Shown: positions 1 through 8,285, numbered from the stretch's first letter. The stretch: DNA of 64,000 nucleotides from Rhizobium sp. SG_E_25_P2 (GCF_029892285.1 NZ_JARXVM010000007.1:62001-126000); one strand, 5' to 3'. Notes: generated from the sequence alone by a model not told the origin. Made by a program: numbers and translations.

Positions 1-101
1 TCGGCTGGCGCGGCGCGCGCAATAGTCAGGGCGGGAAAAAGCGCGAGGCCGCCGATCACGGCGCGGCGGCTGAACGATGGAGACGAACGAACTGGCGTCA
101 T
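1..101 (-). CDS. Tat-signal exported protein, N-terminal fragment only
   Basis: The coding sequence starts at position 101 on the minus strand and runs off the window edge. The visible 33 residues contain SRRAVIGG followed by a hydrophobic stretch and an Ala-rich end, which fits a twin-arginine signal peptide with a cleavage site near ARAAPA. A strong Shine-Dalgarno (GAGGAGG) sits about 5 bases upstream of the ATG. The gene lies 76 bases downstream of the alkaline phosphatase on the same strand, so it may share that gene's phosphate-controlled transcript. The mature protein is outside the window and cannot be named. Confidence 0.7.
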   Translation of the reverse strand, partial: MTPVRSSPSFSRRAVIGGLALFPALTIARAAPA

Positions 102-135
102 GGCGTCCTCCTCAAAATGGATCAATGAATTGGCC

Positions 136-154
136 CGGGCGACAGGATCGCCCG
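136..154 (-). other. Intercistronic stem-loop
   Basis: A 7-bp perfect inverted repeat (CGGGCGA / TCGCCCG) with a 5-base loop lies between the alkaline phosphatase and the Tat protein gene. No T-run follows on the minus strand, so it looks more like an mRNA-processing or stability hairpin than a full terminator. Confidence 0.35.
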
Positions 155-177
155 AGCCTGGATCACGTCAAGCGAAA

Positions 178-1926
178 TTACTTGGCTGCGCCGAGAGCGA
201 AAGCGTCAACGAGCACCTTGTAGATGTCGCTTTCTTCCATGTAGCCCTTGAAGCCTTCCGCGCCGGGGCCGGCGGCCTGGAGCACGACATCGTCGACCGC
301 ATGGACTGCGGTGTCGTTGTCGCGCGGCAGGTTGCCGATGCGGAGCACCGCGCCGGGAACATCCTTATAGGCGGGGTTGGCGACATATTCCTTCTTTTCG
401 TTCTCGATCGCGGGCTCGAACGGACCATCCATCTTGGGGCGGAAGGTTTCGTAGTAGTCCGGGAAGTTGCTCGAGAAGACGGCGAGACGGCGGCTCACGT
501 CGACCTTGTCCGGGAAGCCGTCGCCATTGTTGTCTTCATAGTTCGGGAAACCGGCGCCGGCATAGACGCCGACCTTTTCGCGCATGTCCGTGCCCGGCTT
601 CTCGTCATCGATCGTGCCGATGATGGAGACGCCATGGGTGTGGTCGCCGGTGACGACGATCAGCGTGTCCGGATGGGTCTTTGCGAATTCGCGGGCGAGA
701 CCGACGACATGGTCGAGTTCGATGGTTTCATAAAGCGCACGATCCCAGTCCATCGGATGCGACATCTTGTCGACCGAAGCGCCTTCGACCATCAGGAAGA
801 AGCCCTCAGGATTCTTCGACAGTTTTTCAAGCGCGACCTTGGCCATGTCGACGAGACCCGGCTGGTTCGGGAACTTCTCGACTGTGCCCTTCTTGAGGAA
901 TTCGCGGTCGAGCGTCACGTCCATGTTGCCGGTGTGGAACAGGCCGAGCAGTTTGCCGTCCTTGCCGGCGGCGTCGGCGAGCTGGGCCTTGTCGGTGGCC
1001 AGCGCGTAGCCGTTAGCCTGGAAGGACTTGATGAGGTCCTTGTCGTCCTTGCGCTTGGAGCCTGGAACATCCTTGGAAAGGAAATAGGCCGAGCCGCCGC
1101 CGAGAATGACGTCGGGCTTGGTGGTCTCGAACATGGCGGCGATATCAGCCTTGTCGCCACGCTTGCGGGTATGGGCCACGACGGCGGCCGGGGTGGCGTC
1201 TTCGATTTCGGCGGTGGAGACGACGCCGATCGACTTCTTGGTCATGCGGCGGACGGCTTCGGCGATGGTCTCGACCCGCGGGTCGTCCAGCGTGTCGGGC
1301 GTGCGGTCGGCATAAACGCCGAGCGCATTGATCGCGGTCTTGTGGCCGGTCATGTAGGCCGACATCGTATTGGCCGAATCGGTGGCGATCGAGTTGGTGG
1401 CGGAGGTGCCGACGAACGCCATGTGATCAAGGTCGTCCATGTTCAGGCGGCCGTTCGCCTTACCCTCGGTCATGCCCTTGGACATGATGCGGGCGCCGGT
1501 GCGGTGGGCGACCGACAGGCCGTCGCCGAGGATGAAGATGATGTTCTTGGCTTTCGGCGCGGAACCGGTGGCGTAAACGTCCCAGGTGACCGACTTCTTG
1601 TCGTTGCCTGCGGTCACTTCGACCGTATAGGCGCCGGCGGCGGCGATCTTGGCGTTGCGCAGGATGAGCGCGGAACCGAGGCTCTTGTCTTCCTTGCCTT
1701 TTTCATCGGCGGTGAACTCGGCGTCGGCTCCGAGAGCGGCCTTGTAGTCCTGGCCGTTGATCGTCACTTTGACGTCGTCTGGGTTGACGACGGAGTCGAA
1801 CTCGACCTTGAAATCGAAAGGCGAATTGACGAGAATCGTGGCGCGGCTGAGCGGATAGATCTCGGCGGCCTGGGCGGCGCCGCCGAGAAATGTCGCGGCT
1901 GCAAGCATTGCAATAAGCTTACGCAT
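178..1926 (-). CDS. Alkaline phosphatase (PhoA-type), periplasmic
   Basis: Phosphomonoesterase of the alkaline phosphatase superfamily, 582 residues. Residues 1-20 form a Sec-type signal peptide ending AQA. About 100 residues of beta-rich sequence precede the catalytic domain, which opens at ILGDG (D135). The nucleophile is Ser184 in ATDSANT. Likely metal ligands follow: E381 in MVEGAS, H390, D428/H429/H431 in TGDHTH, and a later His in TAVHAVDD. Residues 465-476 (DNNGDGFPDKVD) resemble a calcium-binding loop. The ATG has an AGGAGAGG ribosome site. A near-consensus PHO box lies about 56 bases upstream, so PhoB induction under phosphate limitation is expected. Confidence 0.93.
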   Translation of the reverse strand: MRKLIAMLAAATFLGGAAQAAEIYPLSRATILVNSPFDFKVEFDSVVNPDDVKVTINGQDYKAALGADAEFTADEKGKEDKSLGSALILRNAKIAAAGAYTVEVTAGNDKKSVTWDVYATGSAPKAKNIIFILGDGLSVAHRTGARIMSKGMTEGKANGRLNMDDLDHMAFVGTSATNSIATDSANTMSAYMTGHKTAINALGVYADRTPDTLDDPRVETIAEAVRRMTKKSIGVVSTAEIEDATPAAVVAHTRKRGDKADIAAMFETTKPDVILGGGSAYFLSKDVPGSKRKDDKDLIKSFQANGYALATDKAQLADAAGKDGKLLGLFHTGNMDVTLDREFLKKGTVEKFPNQPGLVDMAKVALEKLSKNPEGFFLMVEGASVDKMSHPMDWDRALYETIELDHVVGLAREFAKTHPDTLIVVTGDHTHGVSIIGTIDDEKPGTDMREKVGVYAGAGFPNYEDNNGDGFPDKVDVSRRLAVFSSNFPDYYETFRPKMDGPFEPAIENEKKEYVANPAYKDVPGAVLRIGNLPRDNDTAVHAVDDVVLQAAGPGAEGFKGYMEESDIYKVLVDAFALGAAK

Positions 1927-1981
1927 GGTGTCCCTCTCCTAGAAAGCATTAACGGAAACAGCCTCCCGTTAAAGCCTCCAC

Positions 1982-1999
1982 ATGACAGAGACATGACCA
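1982..1999 (-). promoter_or_regulatory. PHO box (PhoB binding site) for the alkaline phosphatase
   Basis: On the minus strand the sequence reads TGGTCAT-GTCT-CTGTCAT. This is two 7-mers spaced by 4 bases; the second matches the CTGTCAT consensus in 7 of 7 positions and the first in 5 of 7. It lies about 56 bases upstream of the ATG. A TTTAAC hexamer 8-10 bases further on could serve as the -10, as in class II PhoB promoters where the PHO box replaces the -35. Confidence 0.8.
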
Positions 2000-2039
2000 T
2001 ACTCGATCTTCGCACAGAACCTGTGTATGGCCGCTTAGT

Positions 2040-2060
2040 GGCGCGATAATCCATCGCGCC
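2040..2060 (-). terminator. Possible terminator hairpin after the small exported protein
   Basis: An 8-bp perfect stem (GGCGCGAT / ATCGCGCC) with loop AATCC lies just downstream of the minus-strand gene ending at 2087. No T-run follows, so termination may be Rho-assisted or the stem may only stabilise the 3' end. Confidence 0.4.
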
Positions 2061-2086
2061 CTAGGGAAATTAGTGACTTCAGTTGA

Positions 2087-2470
2087 TCAACGGCAGACGC
2101 GCACGCGCTTGATATAGACATTGCCCCAGGCGTCGGTGCGATAGACCTTCTTCTTGAAGCAGGAAGGCTCAATATAGACAGGACCGCCGATGACCACGCG
2201 CGGACCGCCCCAATAATAGCCGGGATAGCCGCCATAGCGCCAGCCGTCATGGTGCCAATGGCGACGTTCGCCACGCCAGCCGTGACGGTCGACATGACGG
2301 CGTCCGCCATCGTGAAAACCCGGATCACGTCCACGGTCGCGATGAGCGCCGTGACGCTCTCCATGACGCAGGATTTCTTCATGACCGCGACGGTCGCTGG
2401 CCGCGGCCGAACCGGCGACGGACAGGATGGCGATCAGCGCGGCGGATGCGGTGACAATGAACTTTTTCAT
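2087..2470 (-). CDS. Small exported His/Arg-rich protein of unknown function
   Basis: 127 residues. Residues 1-24 form a clear signal peptide (MKKFIVTASAALIA...ASA). The mature part is rich in His, Arg, Gly and Tyr (for example RRHWHHDGWRYGG) and ends in a compact tail with two Cys, SCFKKK...RVRVCR, which could form a disulphide. Small secreted proteins of this style are common in Hyphomicrobiales and mostly have no assigned role. A GGAGAG ribosome site precedes the ATG. The composition suggests metal or polyanion binding, but nothing here proves it. Confidence 0.75.
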   Translation of the reverse strand: MKKFIVTASAALIAILSVAGSAAASDRRGHEEILRHGERHGAHRDRGRDPGFHDGGRRHVDRHGWRGERRHWHHDGWRYGGYPGYYWGGPRVVIGGPVYIEPSCFKKKVYRTDAWGNVYIKRVRVCR

Positions 2471-2648
2471 GGGGCTCTCCAGCAGCCTTGCAAGTCGATG
2501 CTCGCTTTTAGCCCGGGAGAATTGAACAAGCTTTGAATGGCTCGTTCATCTCCCAGTCAGAATTCTCTCAGCCCCCGGCGCAAGAGCTCCTGCCGCGCCC
2601 CGGACGCCGTGTCACTGGGGTTCCCACCTGCGGCAAAAAATAATTTCC

Positions 2649-2677
2649 TCGCATTTTCCATGACAGTTCTGCTATAG
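2649..2677 (+). promoter_or_regulatory. Candidate greA promoter
   Basis: CTATAG at 2672-2677 is a good alphaproteobacterial -10 hexamer. The hexamer 17 bases upstream (TCGCAT) is a weak -35. A start near 2684 would give a greA leader of about 97 nt that contains the hairpin at 2699-2738. Confidence 0.4.
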
Positions 2678-2698
2678 ACAGCTCAGTTGATTTTCTGG

Positions 2699-2738
2699 AC
2701 GGTTCTGAAGTTTGCGCTTCCGGGACCGTTTTCTTTTT
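2699..2738 (+). terminator. Intrinsic terminator inside the greA leader (attenuator or sRNA end)
   Basis: ACGGTTCTGAAG pairs with CTTC-C-GGGACCGT around a 6-base loop. This is a nearly continuous 12-bp stem with one bulged C at 2721, followed directly by TTTCTTTTT. It lies between a candidate promoter (-10 at 2672) and the greA ATG at 2781. A transcript ending here would be about 55 nt. In E. coli the greA leader also ends prematurely at a terminator, producing the GraL small RNAs; the same layout here suggests attenuation of greA. Confidence 0.75.
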
Positions 2739-2780
2739 GTGCCGGGCCTACCGGCGCAGGGTAATGCTGAGGACGATGAG

Positions 2781-3257
2781 ATGGTAGAAAAGGTACCGAT
2801 GACGCCCCGCGGTTTTGCACAGCTCTCCGAGGAGCTGCGCTGGCGCCAGCAGGAAGAGCGCCCGCGGATCATCGAAGCGATTTCCGAAGCGCGCGCGCAT
2901 GGCGACCTGTCGGAAAACGCGGAATATCACGCCGCCAAGGAAGCCCAGAGCCACAATGAAGGCCGTGTGGGCGAATTGGAAGACCTGGTCGCCCGCGCCG
3001 AGGTGATCGATCTCACCAAGATGAGCGGCACCAAGATCAAGTTCGGCGCCACCGTCAAGCTGATCGACGAGGACACAGAGGAAGAGAAGACCTATCAGAT
3101 CGTCGGCGACCAGGAAGCCGATGTGAAGTCCGGTCGCATCTCCATCTCCTCCCCGATCGCCCGCGCGCTGATCGGCAAGGAAGTCGGCGACATGATCGAA
3201 GTCAACGCGCCAGGCGGCGCCAAGGGCTACGAAATCATCGGCATCGCCTGGGGCTGA
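2781..3257 (+). CDS. greA: Transcription elongation factor GreA
   Basis: GreA rescues backtracked RNA polymerase by stimulating cleavage of the 3' end of the nascent RNA. The 158 residues from the ATG at 2781 equal the usual family length, and GAGGA sits 7 bases upstream. The N-terminal coiled coil carries the tip motif [10 protein letters not shown] (D42, E45 acidic pair), and the C-terminal FKBP-like domain runs from about residue 80 (KFGATVKL) to YEIIGIAW. An upstream TTG in frame would add residues encoded inside the leader terminator and is not credible. The LpcC-like gene starts 8 bases after the stop, suggesting a shared transcript. Confidence 0.97.
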   Translation: MVEKVPMTPRGFAQLSEELRWRQQEERPRIIEAISEARAHGDLSENAEYHAAKEAQSHNEGRVGELEDLVARAEVIDLTKMSGTKIKFGATVKLIDEDTEEEKTYQIVGDQEADVKSGRISISSPIARALIGKEVGDMIEVNAPGGAKGYEIIGIAWG

Positions 3258-3265
3258 GCCCCTTC

Positions 3266-4315
3266 ATGCGCATCCGCGAGATCGAGGTTATCGCGCCGCA
3301 TTTCAAGCGGCGCCTTTCCGGCGTGACATCGACGGTGGTCCAGCTCGCGCCGCGACAGGTCGAGGCGGGCGTGAAACTCGCCACCCTCGGCCCCGGTCTG
3401 CCGGACACGATGCCGCGCATCAGCTTTCTCGATCTTCTCGCCTGCTGGAAACGCCCGATCAGCGGCAAAAAACGCATCTGGCACGCCCGCCGCAACAACG
3501 AGATGCTGGCGGGCCTTTTGCTGCGCGATGTGCTGCGCATGCCGATGACGCTGCTGTTCACCTCGGCCGCCCAGCGCCGTCATTCCCGCTACACCAAATG
3601 GCTGATCTCGAAGATGGACGCGGTGGTCGCCACCTCGGCGCGCTCCGGCGCCTATCTCGATGTTCCCCACACCGTAATCATGCACGGCGTCGACACTGAA
3701 TTGTTTCGCCCTGCCCGGGCAGATGACGTCGACCCCGCCCCCGATATCGACGGCGGGCCGATCATCGGCTGCACCGGCCGCGTGCGCGCGCAAAAGGGAA
3801 CCGATCTCTTCGTCGAGGCGATGATCGCGCTTCTGCCGCACTACCCCGTCTGGACGGCGGTGATTGCGGGCCGCGTGACGGCCGAACATGAAGCCTTCGC
3901 CGCCGAACTTCGGGCGAGAATCGAGAAAGCCAATCTCATTGACCGTATCCGCTTCATCGGCGAAGTCGACGACATCAAGCCCTGGTACCGGCGCTTCCAG
4001 CTTTTCGTCGCACCTTCGCGCAATGAAGGCTTCGGGCTGACGCCGCTCGAGGCGATGGCTTCCGGCGCGCCTGCCGTCACCTCGGACGCCGGCGCCTATG
4101 CGGAGATGATTGTGCCCGGTCGCACCGGCCTCGTTGTCGCCGCCGGCGACGGCGACGCCCTGAAACACGCCATCGAGCCCTATCTCGCCGACCCCGACCG
4201 CGCACGCCGCCATGGCGAATACGCCGCTCGGCATGTGCGCGACAATTTCGCCATCGCCAATGAGGTGGACGGGTTGAACCGGGTTTACGCGGAGCTTTTC
4301 GCCAAGGGTGGATAA
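3266..4315 (+). CDS. lpcC: GT4 glycosyltransferase, LpcC-like LPS-core mannosyltransferase
   Basis: 349-residue GT-B fold transferase. The C-terminal donor domain has GCTGRVRAQKG near residue 170 and the GT4 E-x7-E signature in NEGFGLTPLEAMASG. The length and the position directly after greA match the rhizobial lpcC arrangement, in which the enzyme adds mannose to the LPS inner core from GDP-mannose at the cytoplasmic membrane. The start overlaps no good ribosome site and lies 8 bases after greA, so translational coupling is likely. The family call is firm; the exact sugar is inferred from context. Confidence 0.82.
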   Translation: MRIREIEVIAPHFKRRLSGVTSTVVQLAPRQVEAGVKLATLGPGLPDTMPRISFLDLLACWKRPISGKKRIWHARRNNEMLAGLLLRDVLRMPMTLLFTSAAQRRHSRYTKWLISKMDAVVATSARSGAYLDVPHTVIMHGVDTELFRPARADDVDPAPDIDGGPIIGCTGRVRAQKGTDLFVEAMIALLPHYPVWTAVIAGRVTAEHEAFAAELRARIEKANLIDRIRFIGEVDDIKPWYRRFQLFVAPSRNEGFGLTPLEAMASGAPAVTSDAGAYAEMIVPGRTGLVVAAGDGDALKHAIEPYLADPDRARRHGEYAARHVRDNFAIANEVDGLNRVYAELFAKGG

Positions 4316-4363
4316 TGCCGCCGGCCGCGCTCCAGGCTTTGCAACAAGAAGAGGATGTCCGAC

Positions 4364-5215
4364 ATGTTCGGCCAATGGATCAGCGCCTTCAAGAAGAGCC
4401 GCCGGCTGGCCACAGCCCGGAAAGACATCATCAGGCGCTTCGACGACGGCGCCTGGCGTTCGGCTCCACGTCATGGATTGCCCGGCCAACTCATCATATC
4501 CCTGACCAGCTATCCGCGGCGCTACTCGACGCTGGCTCTGACCCTCAAGGGCGTTCTCGCCCAAAGGCTTCGCCCCGACCGCGTTTTGCTCTGGCTGGAC
4601 GAGGACGATGTCGCCGCATTGCCGCCGGATGTGCGTCGGCTGGAAGACGCCGGAGTTGAGATATGCACTTGCCCGGACTGGCGCTCCTACAAGAAGATCA
4701 TTCCCACGCTACTGGCCTATCCCGACGCCTTCATTCTGACGGTGGACGACGATGTATATTATCAAGACGACACGATCGCCGCGCTGACGGCGGGCTATGA
4801 TCCGGAACATCCGCATATCGCAGCCTTGCGCGCCCACCGGGTAGCCTTGGATCCGTCGGGACGGCCCCTCGCTTACGGCGAATGGCCGAAGAACATCCAG
4901 TCGGAGGTCCCCTCTCCGCTCACCTTCCCCACCGGCGCGCTCGGCGTTCTCTATCCGCCCGGCGTTTTTAATCCAGACGTCGTCAACGACGCGCGGTTCA
5001 TGGCGCTGTCGCCTTCCGCCGACGATGTCTGGCTCTACTGGATGTGGCGCAGAACCGGCCGCCTGGCTCGCCAGGTTGGCGGCAAACGCCGCTTTCTCGA
5101 TTGGCCCGAAAGCCAGGCGACGAGCCTGCGCGATGAAAATCTCGGGGGCGGCGGCAACGATCGCGCCATCGCCAATCTCATCGAGGCTTACGGATTTCCG
5201 CCCGTCGAGGCGTGA
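4364..5215 (+). CDS. GT-A fold glycosyltransferase, surface glycan synthesis
   Basis: 283 residues from the ATG at 4364, chosen because AGAGG lies 9 bases before it, whereas the alternative ATG at 4355 abuts the ribosome site. Near the N-terminus LIISLTSYPRR opens a GT-A-like domain, and ILTVDDDVYYQDDT carries the Asp triad expected to bind metal and nucleotide sugar. No membrane segment is visible, so it should act in the cytoplasm on a lipid-linked acceptor. It follows the LpcC-like gene on the same strand. The substrate is unknown. Confidence 0.75.
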   Translation: MFGQWISAFKKSRRLATARKDIIRRFDDGAWRSAPRHGLPGQLIISLTSYPRRYSTLALTLKGVLAQRLRPDRVLLWLDEDDVAALPPDVRRLEDAGVEICTCPDWRSYKKIIPTLLAYPDAFILTVDDDVYYQDDTIAALTAGYDPEHPHIAALRAHRVALDPSGRPLAYGEWPKNIQSEVPSPLTFPTGALGVLYPPGVFNPDVVNDARFMALSPSADDVWLYWMWRRTGRLARQVGGKRRFLDWPESQATSLRDENLGGGGNDRAIANLIEAYGFPPVEA

Positions 5216-5323
5216 AGGGCGTCTTTGAGAACCGAAGATTTTTCAGAACGGGCTGGAACATCCCTATGCGTCGAAGGTTCCTGCAAAAAAAGCAGGCTCA
5301 CTCGCGCGCAGGACACACGATAA

Positions 5324-6217
5324 ATGCATCTCGTTCACGACGCTTTTCCACCTCCGGCGTTGAACCAAGCCACGACGATGGGCTTGCGCGCAGAGGCCGA
5401 ATGGCGATCGTTTTTCGCAACCTATGACACAATCGTGCTGATCGCCAACAGCGATGAGCAGCAAGTGCGCGCGATCCTCGCCGATCCCCCGCCAAATCCA
5501 CTCTACATCTTTTTCAACAAGATCGATCGTGTTCTAGACGCGCCGTTCGCGCATGACTGCATTCTCGTCACCCGGTGCAACACTGCGGGCTCCGAAGTGG
5601 TCTATCGCGGCCGGCTGCCGTCCATGCTCCACCTCATGCCTGCGCCCCACTTCAAAGGCGTGGCCAATTTGCGCGCCGCCTCCCGGGAGCGGCTGAACCG
5701 TCCGGAAGAGTTTGACGATATCGACGCCGGCTTCATTGACATGGCCGATTTCCTGGAGAGCTTTTATCCATCCGAGCATACCGCGAGCAGCGGCTTCGCC
5801 ATGGCGGCCTGGATCCTGCATCTTCTGCCGTCGATCAGGATCCGGCTGACAGGCTTTTCAGGCGAACGGGGCATCCAGTGGAAGGTCTTCCACATCCATG
5901 ACTGGACCTTCGAGCAGACCGCGCTCCGGCTGATGTCCCTCGCCGGCATGGTCGAAAACGACGTGCCCCGCGAAGTCGATCCCTTTCCGGCCTTCCTGCG
6001 CCAATTCCCCCAGATCGACGCGACGCAGGCGCAAAGGGAAATGCTGCTCGTGCTTCGGGAGAAGCTCGAGAAAGCCAACAAGCGTATCGACAAGCTGATT
6101 TCAGCCACCGCGCCGCTGCGCTTTTTCTATGACGGCTGGCGGGTCATCAAGTGGAAATCGAAGAAGAACCGGGTGCTGGACCGGATCAAGAAAGAGGAGA
6201 TGCGCCGGCTGCAGTGA
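5324..6217 (+). CDS. GT29-like (sialyltransferase-like) protein, possibly N-terminally truncated
   Basis: 297 residues. The middle segment SSGFAMAAWILHL, then RIRLTGFSG and KVFHIHDWTFEQ, resembles the Ser-Gly and His motifs of GT29-like bacterial proteins. The C-terminus is basic and amphipathic (KWKSKKNRV...), as in peripheral membrane LPS enzymes. The ATG directly follows an in-frame TAA at 5321 and lacks a ribosome site, and the usual N-terminal nucleotide-binding Gly motif is not seen. A start further upstream lost by frameshift, or a true truncation, is possible; a 7-A run lies at 5284-5290. The family is tentative. Confidence 0.55.
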   Translation: MHLVHDAFPPPALNQATTMGLRAEAEWRSFFATYDTIVLIANSDEQQVRAILADPPPNPLYIFFNKIDRVLDAPFAHDCILVTRCNTAGSEVVYRGRLPSMLHLMPAPHFKGVANLRAASRERLNRPEEFDDIDAGFIDMADFLESFYPSEHTASSGFAMAAWILHLLPSIRIRLTGFSGERGIQWKVFHIHDWTFEQTALRLMSLAGMVENDVPREVDPFPAFLRQFPQIDATQAQREMLLVLREKLEKANKRIDKLISATAPLRFFYDGWRVIKWKSKKNRVLDRIKKEEMRRLQ

Positions 6218-6230
6218 CCCGTCGCGCGGC

Positions 6231-7151
6231 TCAACTCACGCGGTCTGTGATCGGCTCATACGCCAGTCCGATCCGCGCCAGCGCCGAGACCGGCGAATGA
6301 TTGATCAGTCTCTGGCCCCGTTCCTCGGCGATGCGGTTGGCAAGCTCAATATGCGCGAGAATCCGCGTCTCCGCATCGGCCACGCCGGAATAGGCAGTTT
6401 CGCCGGGCCGTTCGTAAAAGCGCGGCGCTGCGGCATTGGAAATATCGACGCCGATGAAGCCGATTTCCGGCGCGCCGGTGGACAGGACGAATTGCAGCGC
6501 GCTGATTGCCACCGACCCGCCCTGGAAGACGCCCCTGTCTGGATCGAGCGAAAAACCGGCTTCCCTGGCGGCGTTCAGCCGCACGAAAGGCAAATGCGAA
6601 AGGGCCTCAGCGGACCGGCGCGGCGCGCCATAAGGTTTGCGGATATCGTCGATGAGGATGACGTTTCGTCCAGTCAGCCAATCCGGATCGATGTCGAAAA
6701 TCGCTCTGATCACTCCTGGCGAAAACAGACACGGCATATCCCTGCCGATCCGCTCCGCCATCATCGCGAAGTGACGCCAAACGAAACGCTCGTCCTCGAT
6801 GGCGATCGCAAAGGGATCGGCGATCCCCGCGCCGATCAGGCTGACCGCCCCGTTGAGCAGCAAGGCGGATTGACGCGGAAGCCTCTCGAGCGGCGCCTCG
6901 CGCACCGACGGCCCGGAACCGACAATTGTCACTCCACCCTCTGCGCGCCGGCGTAGCATCTCCGTCTTTTGCAAGGCAAGCCGCGCGCCCCCGAAGATCG
7001 CCACGCCTGCCGTGACGTCCGTGCGTTCGCGAATTGACAGGCCCGGGAGCCATGAATGGTAGTGCGCGCGCTTGCGCCCGAGCAGGATCTGGCAGGCAAG
7101 CTTGACGAGTTTGCGCCGCAGAGGCCTGTCGCCGCCTCCCCCCGCCTTCAT
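6231..7151 (-). CDS. GT42-like glycosyltransferase (CstII/sialyltransferase-like fold)
   Basis: 306 residues from the ATG at 7151; a GTG/ATG start at 7172 would overlap the upstream gene and has no ribosome site. Three blocks match the layout of GT42 enzymes: VTIVGSGPSV near the N-terminus (compare IIAGNGPS), a central QGGSVAISALQF...GFIGVDIS, and HSPVSALARI near the end. In GT42 these form the CMP-sugar pocket. The real donor here could be sialic acid, Kdo or another nonulosonate. It lies 4 bases downstream of the GT2 gene and converges on the GT29-like gene. Confidence 0.62.
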   Translation of the reverse strand: MKAGGGGDRPLRRKLVKLACQILLGRKRAHYHSWLPGLSIRERTDVTAGVAIFGGARLALQKTEMLRRRAEGGVTIVGSGPSVREAPLERLPRQSALLLNGAVSLIGAGIADPFAIAIEDERFVWRHFAMMAERIGRDMPCLFSPGVIRAIFDIDPDWLTGRNVILIDDIRKPYGAPRRSAEALSHLPFVRLNAAREAGFSLDPDRGVFQGGSVAISALQFVLSTGAPEIGFIGVDISNAAAPRFYERPGETAYSGVADAETRILAHIELANRIAEERGQRLINHSPVSALARIGLAYEPITDRVS

Positions 7152-7155
7152 CGCG

Positions 7156-8115
7156 TCATTGCCCCGTGACATTGGCGTAATGGCTGCCGAAAACGCCGCG
7201 ATAGGCGTCGATGAAGCCGACCATGTCGCCGGCGAGCCGGGACGCCATCAACAGGCTTTCGCCGCCGGTGAAGGGAATGGCGACAAGGGAAGCCAGAATG
7301 CGGGGAATTCTCCCCAACGCCTTGGCGAGCAGCATGATCCGCGGCATCGATCCGGTGCGATCGGAATCGGCGAACAGATAGGCGGTGTGTTCGCGGCCGC
7401 GCTTGAACTGATAAGAGAGCGTCAGGCGCGACAAGGGCACGGTGTCGTAGACCGGCGCGTCGATCGTCCAGCCAGCTTTGCCGCCCTTGGCCACCAGATC
7501 CTTGTACAGGCGACGGTCGCTGCCGCTGCCCTGGCCGATGCCGTCATCGAAGCGCAGACCGGTGCGGCGAAAGAAGTCGAGCCGGCCCAGCCAGTTGGCC
7601 GTCGACACATTGATGGAGTTCGGCCCCTTTTTCGCAAAGCGACGCCGGGCCTTTTTCGCGACATGCGCGTTGCGTCGAACCATGCCCCGCCAGAGGATCG
7701 CCGCCAGTCCGCATGCGCCCGCCGGCATGTCGCGGATCAGCACGGGCGCGCCGACGAGATCATAGTCGCCCTCGCGGGCCATGCGGAGCAGGTTGACAAG
7801 CCAGTCGGCATCCACCTGTTCGTCGTCGTCAACGAAAGTCAAATAATCTGCGCCTTCCGCGAGCGCCATGTCGAGCACGTGATTGCGCGCGAAAGGAATG
7901 CCGCGCCGCGGCTCCGCCTCGACCAGCAGCCGATGTCCGCCAAGCGCCGGCCGCATCTCCTCGACCACGGCGTGGATGGTCACTTCCGGATTGTTTTCGG
8001 CGATCGCATAGATGATCTCGACGCCATCGGGCATCCGCATCCGGCCATAGGACGCCAAAAGCGCCCTGAGCATATCAGGACGATTGCGCGTGATGGTTCC
8101 GATGCAGATCTTCAT
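7156..8115 (-). CDS. Family 2 glycosyltransferase
   Basis: 319 residues. The GT-A Rossmann start is ICIGTITRNRP, and the metal-binding motif is FVDDDEQVDADWL, with a second conserved region GIGQGSGSDRRLYKDL where an acidic catalytic region is expected. The C-terminal third is hydrophobic (IMLLAKALGRIPRILASLVAIPF) and may anchor it to the inner membrane. AAGGAAC lies 5 bases before the ATG. It is first in a two-gene minus-strand operon with the GT42-like gene, consistent with LPS or capsule assembly. The sugar is unknown. Confidence 0.85.
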   Translation of the reverse strand: MKICIGTITRNRPDMLRALLASYGRMRMPDGVEIIYAIAENNPEVTIHAVVEEMRPALGGHRLLVEAEPRRGIPFARNHVLDMALAEGADYLTFVDDDEQVDADWLVNLLRMAREGDYDLVGAPVLIRDMPAGACGLAAILWRGMVRRNAHVAKKARRRFAKKGPNSINVSTANWLGRLDFFRRTGLRFDDGIGQGSGSDRRLYKDLVAKGGKAGWTIDAPVYDTVPLSRLTLSYQFKRGREHTAYLFADSDRTGSMPRIMLLAKALGRIPRILASLVAIPFTGGESLLMASRLAGDMVGFIDAYRGVFGSHYANVTGQ

Positions 8116-8255
8116 ATCGCGTTCCTTGCGCCCGGAGGAAAAACAATGGACCGGGCCGTCTCATGCGCGCCGATTGTGGTGATTGTCCGGCGCAGCCACG
8201 GCCCCTAGCACAAGGCGAACGACCGGGAAATCCCCTGTCGCGCGTCTCGGCCATG

Positions 8256-8285
8256 CAAAAACCCCGCTCCTTGCCAGAGCGGGGT
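8256..8285 (-). terminator. Intrinsic terminator of the TRAP operon
   Basis: A 9-bp perfect stem (ACCCCGCTC / GAGCGGGGT, loop of 7) is followed by TTTTT on the minus strand, 20 bases after the DctM stop. Confidence 0.9.

Noticed and set aside
100-2049. A 649-residue ORF on the plus strand opposite the alkaline phosphatase
   Set aside because: It is the antisense reading of a gene with intact catalytic motifs; its residues are GC-codon shadow with no recognisable domain. The same applies to long plus or minus ORFs opposite lpcC, petABC, the chemoreceptor and the exporters.
2712-2780. A longer GreA starting at an upstream TTG
   Set aside because: Those codons lie in the leader terminator; the 158-residue form from 2781 matches the family and has a ribosome site.
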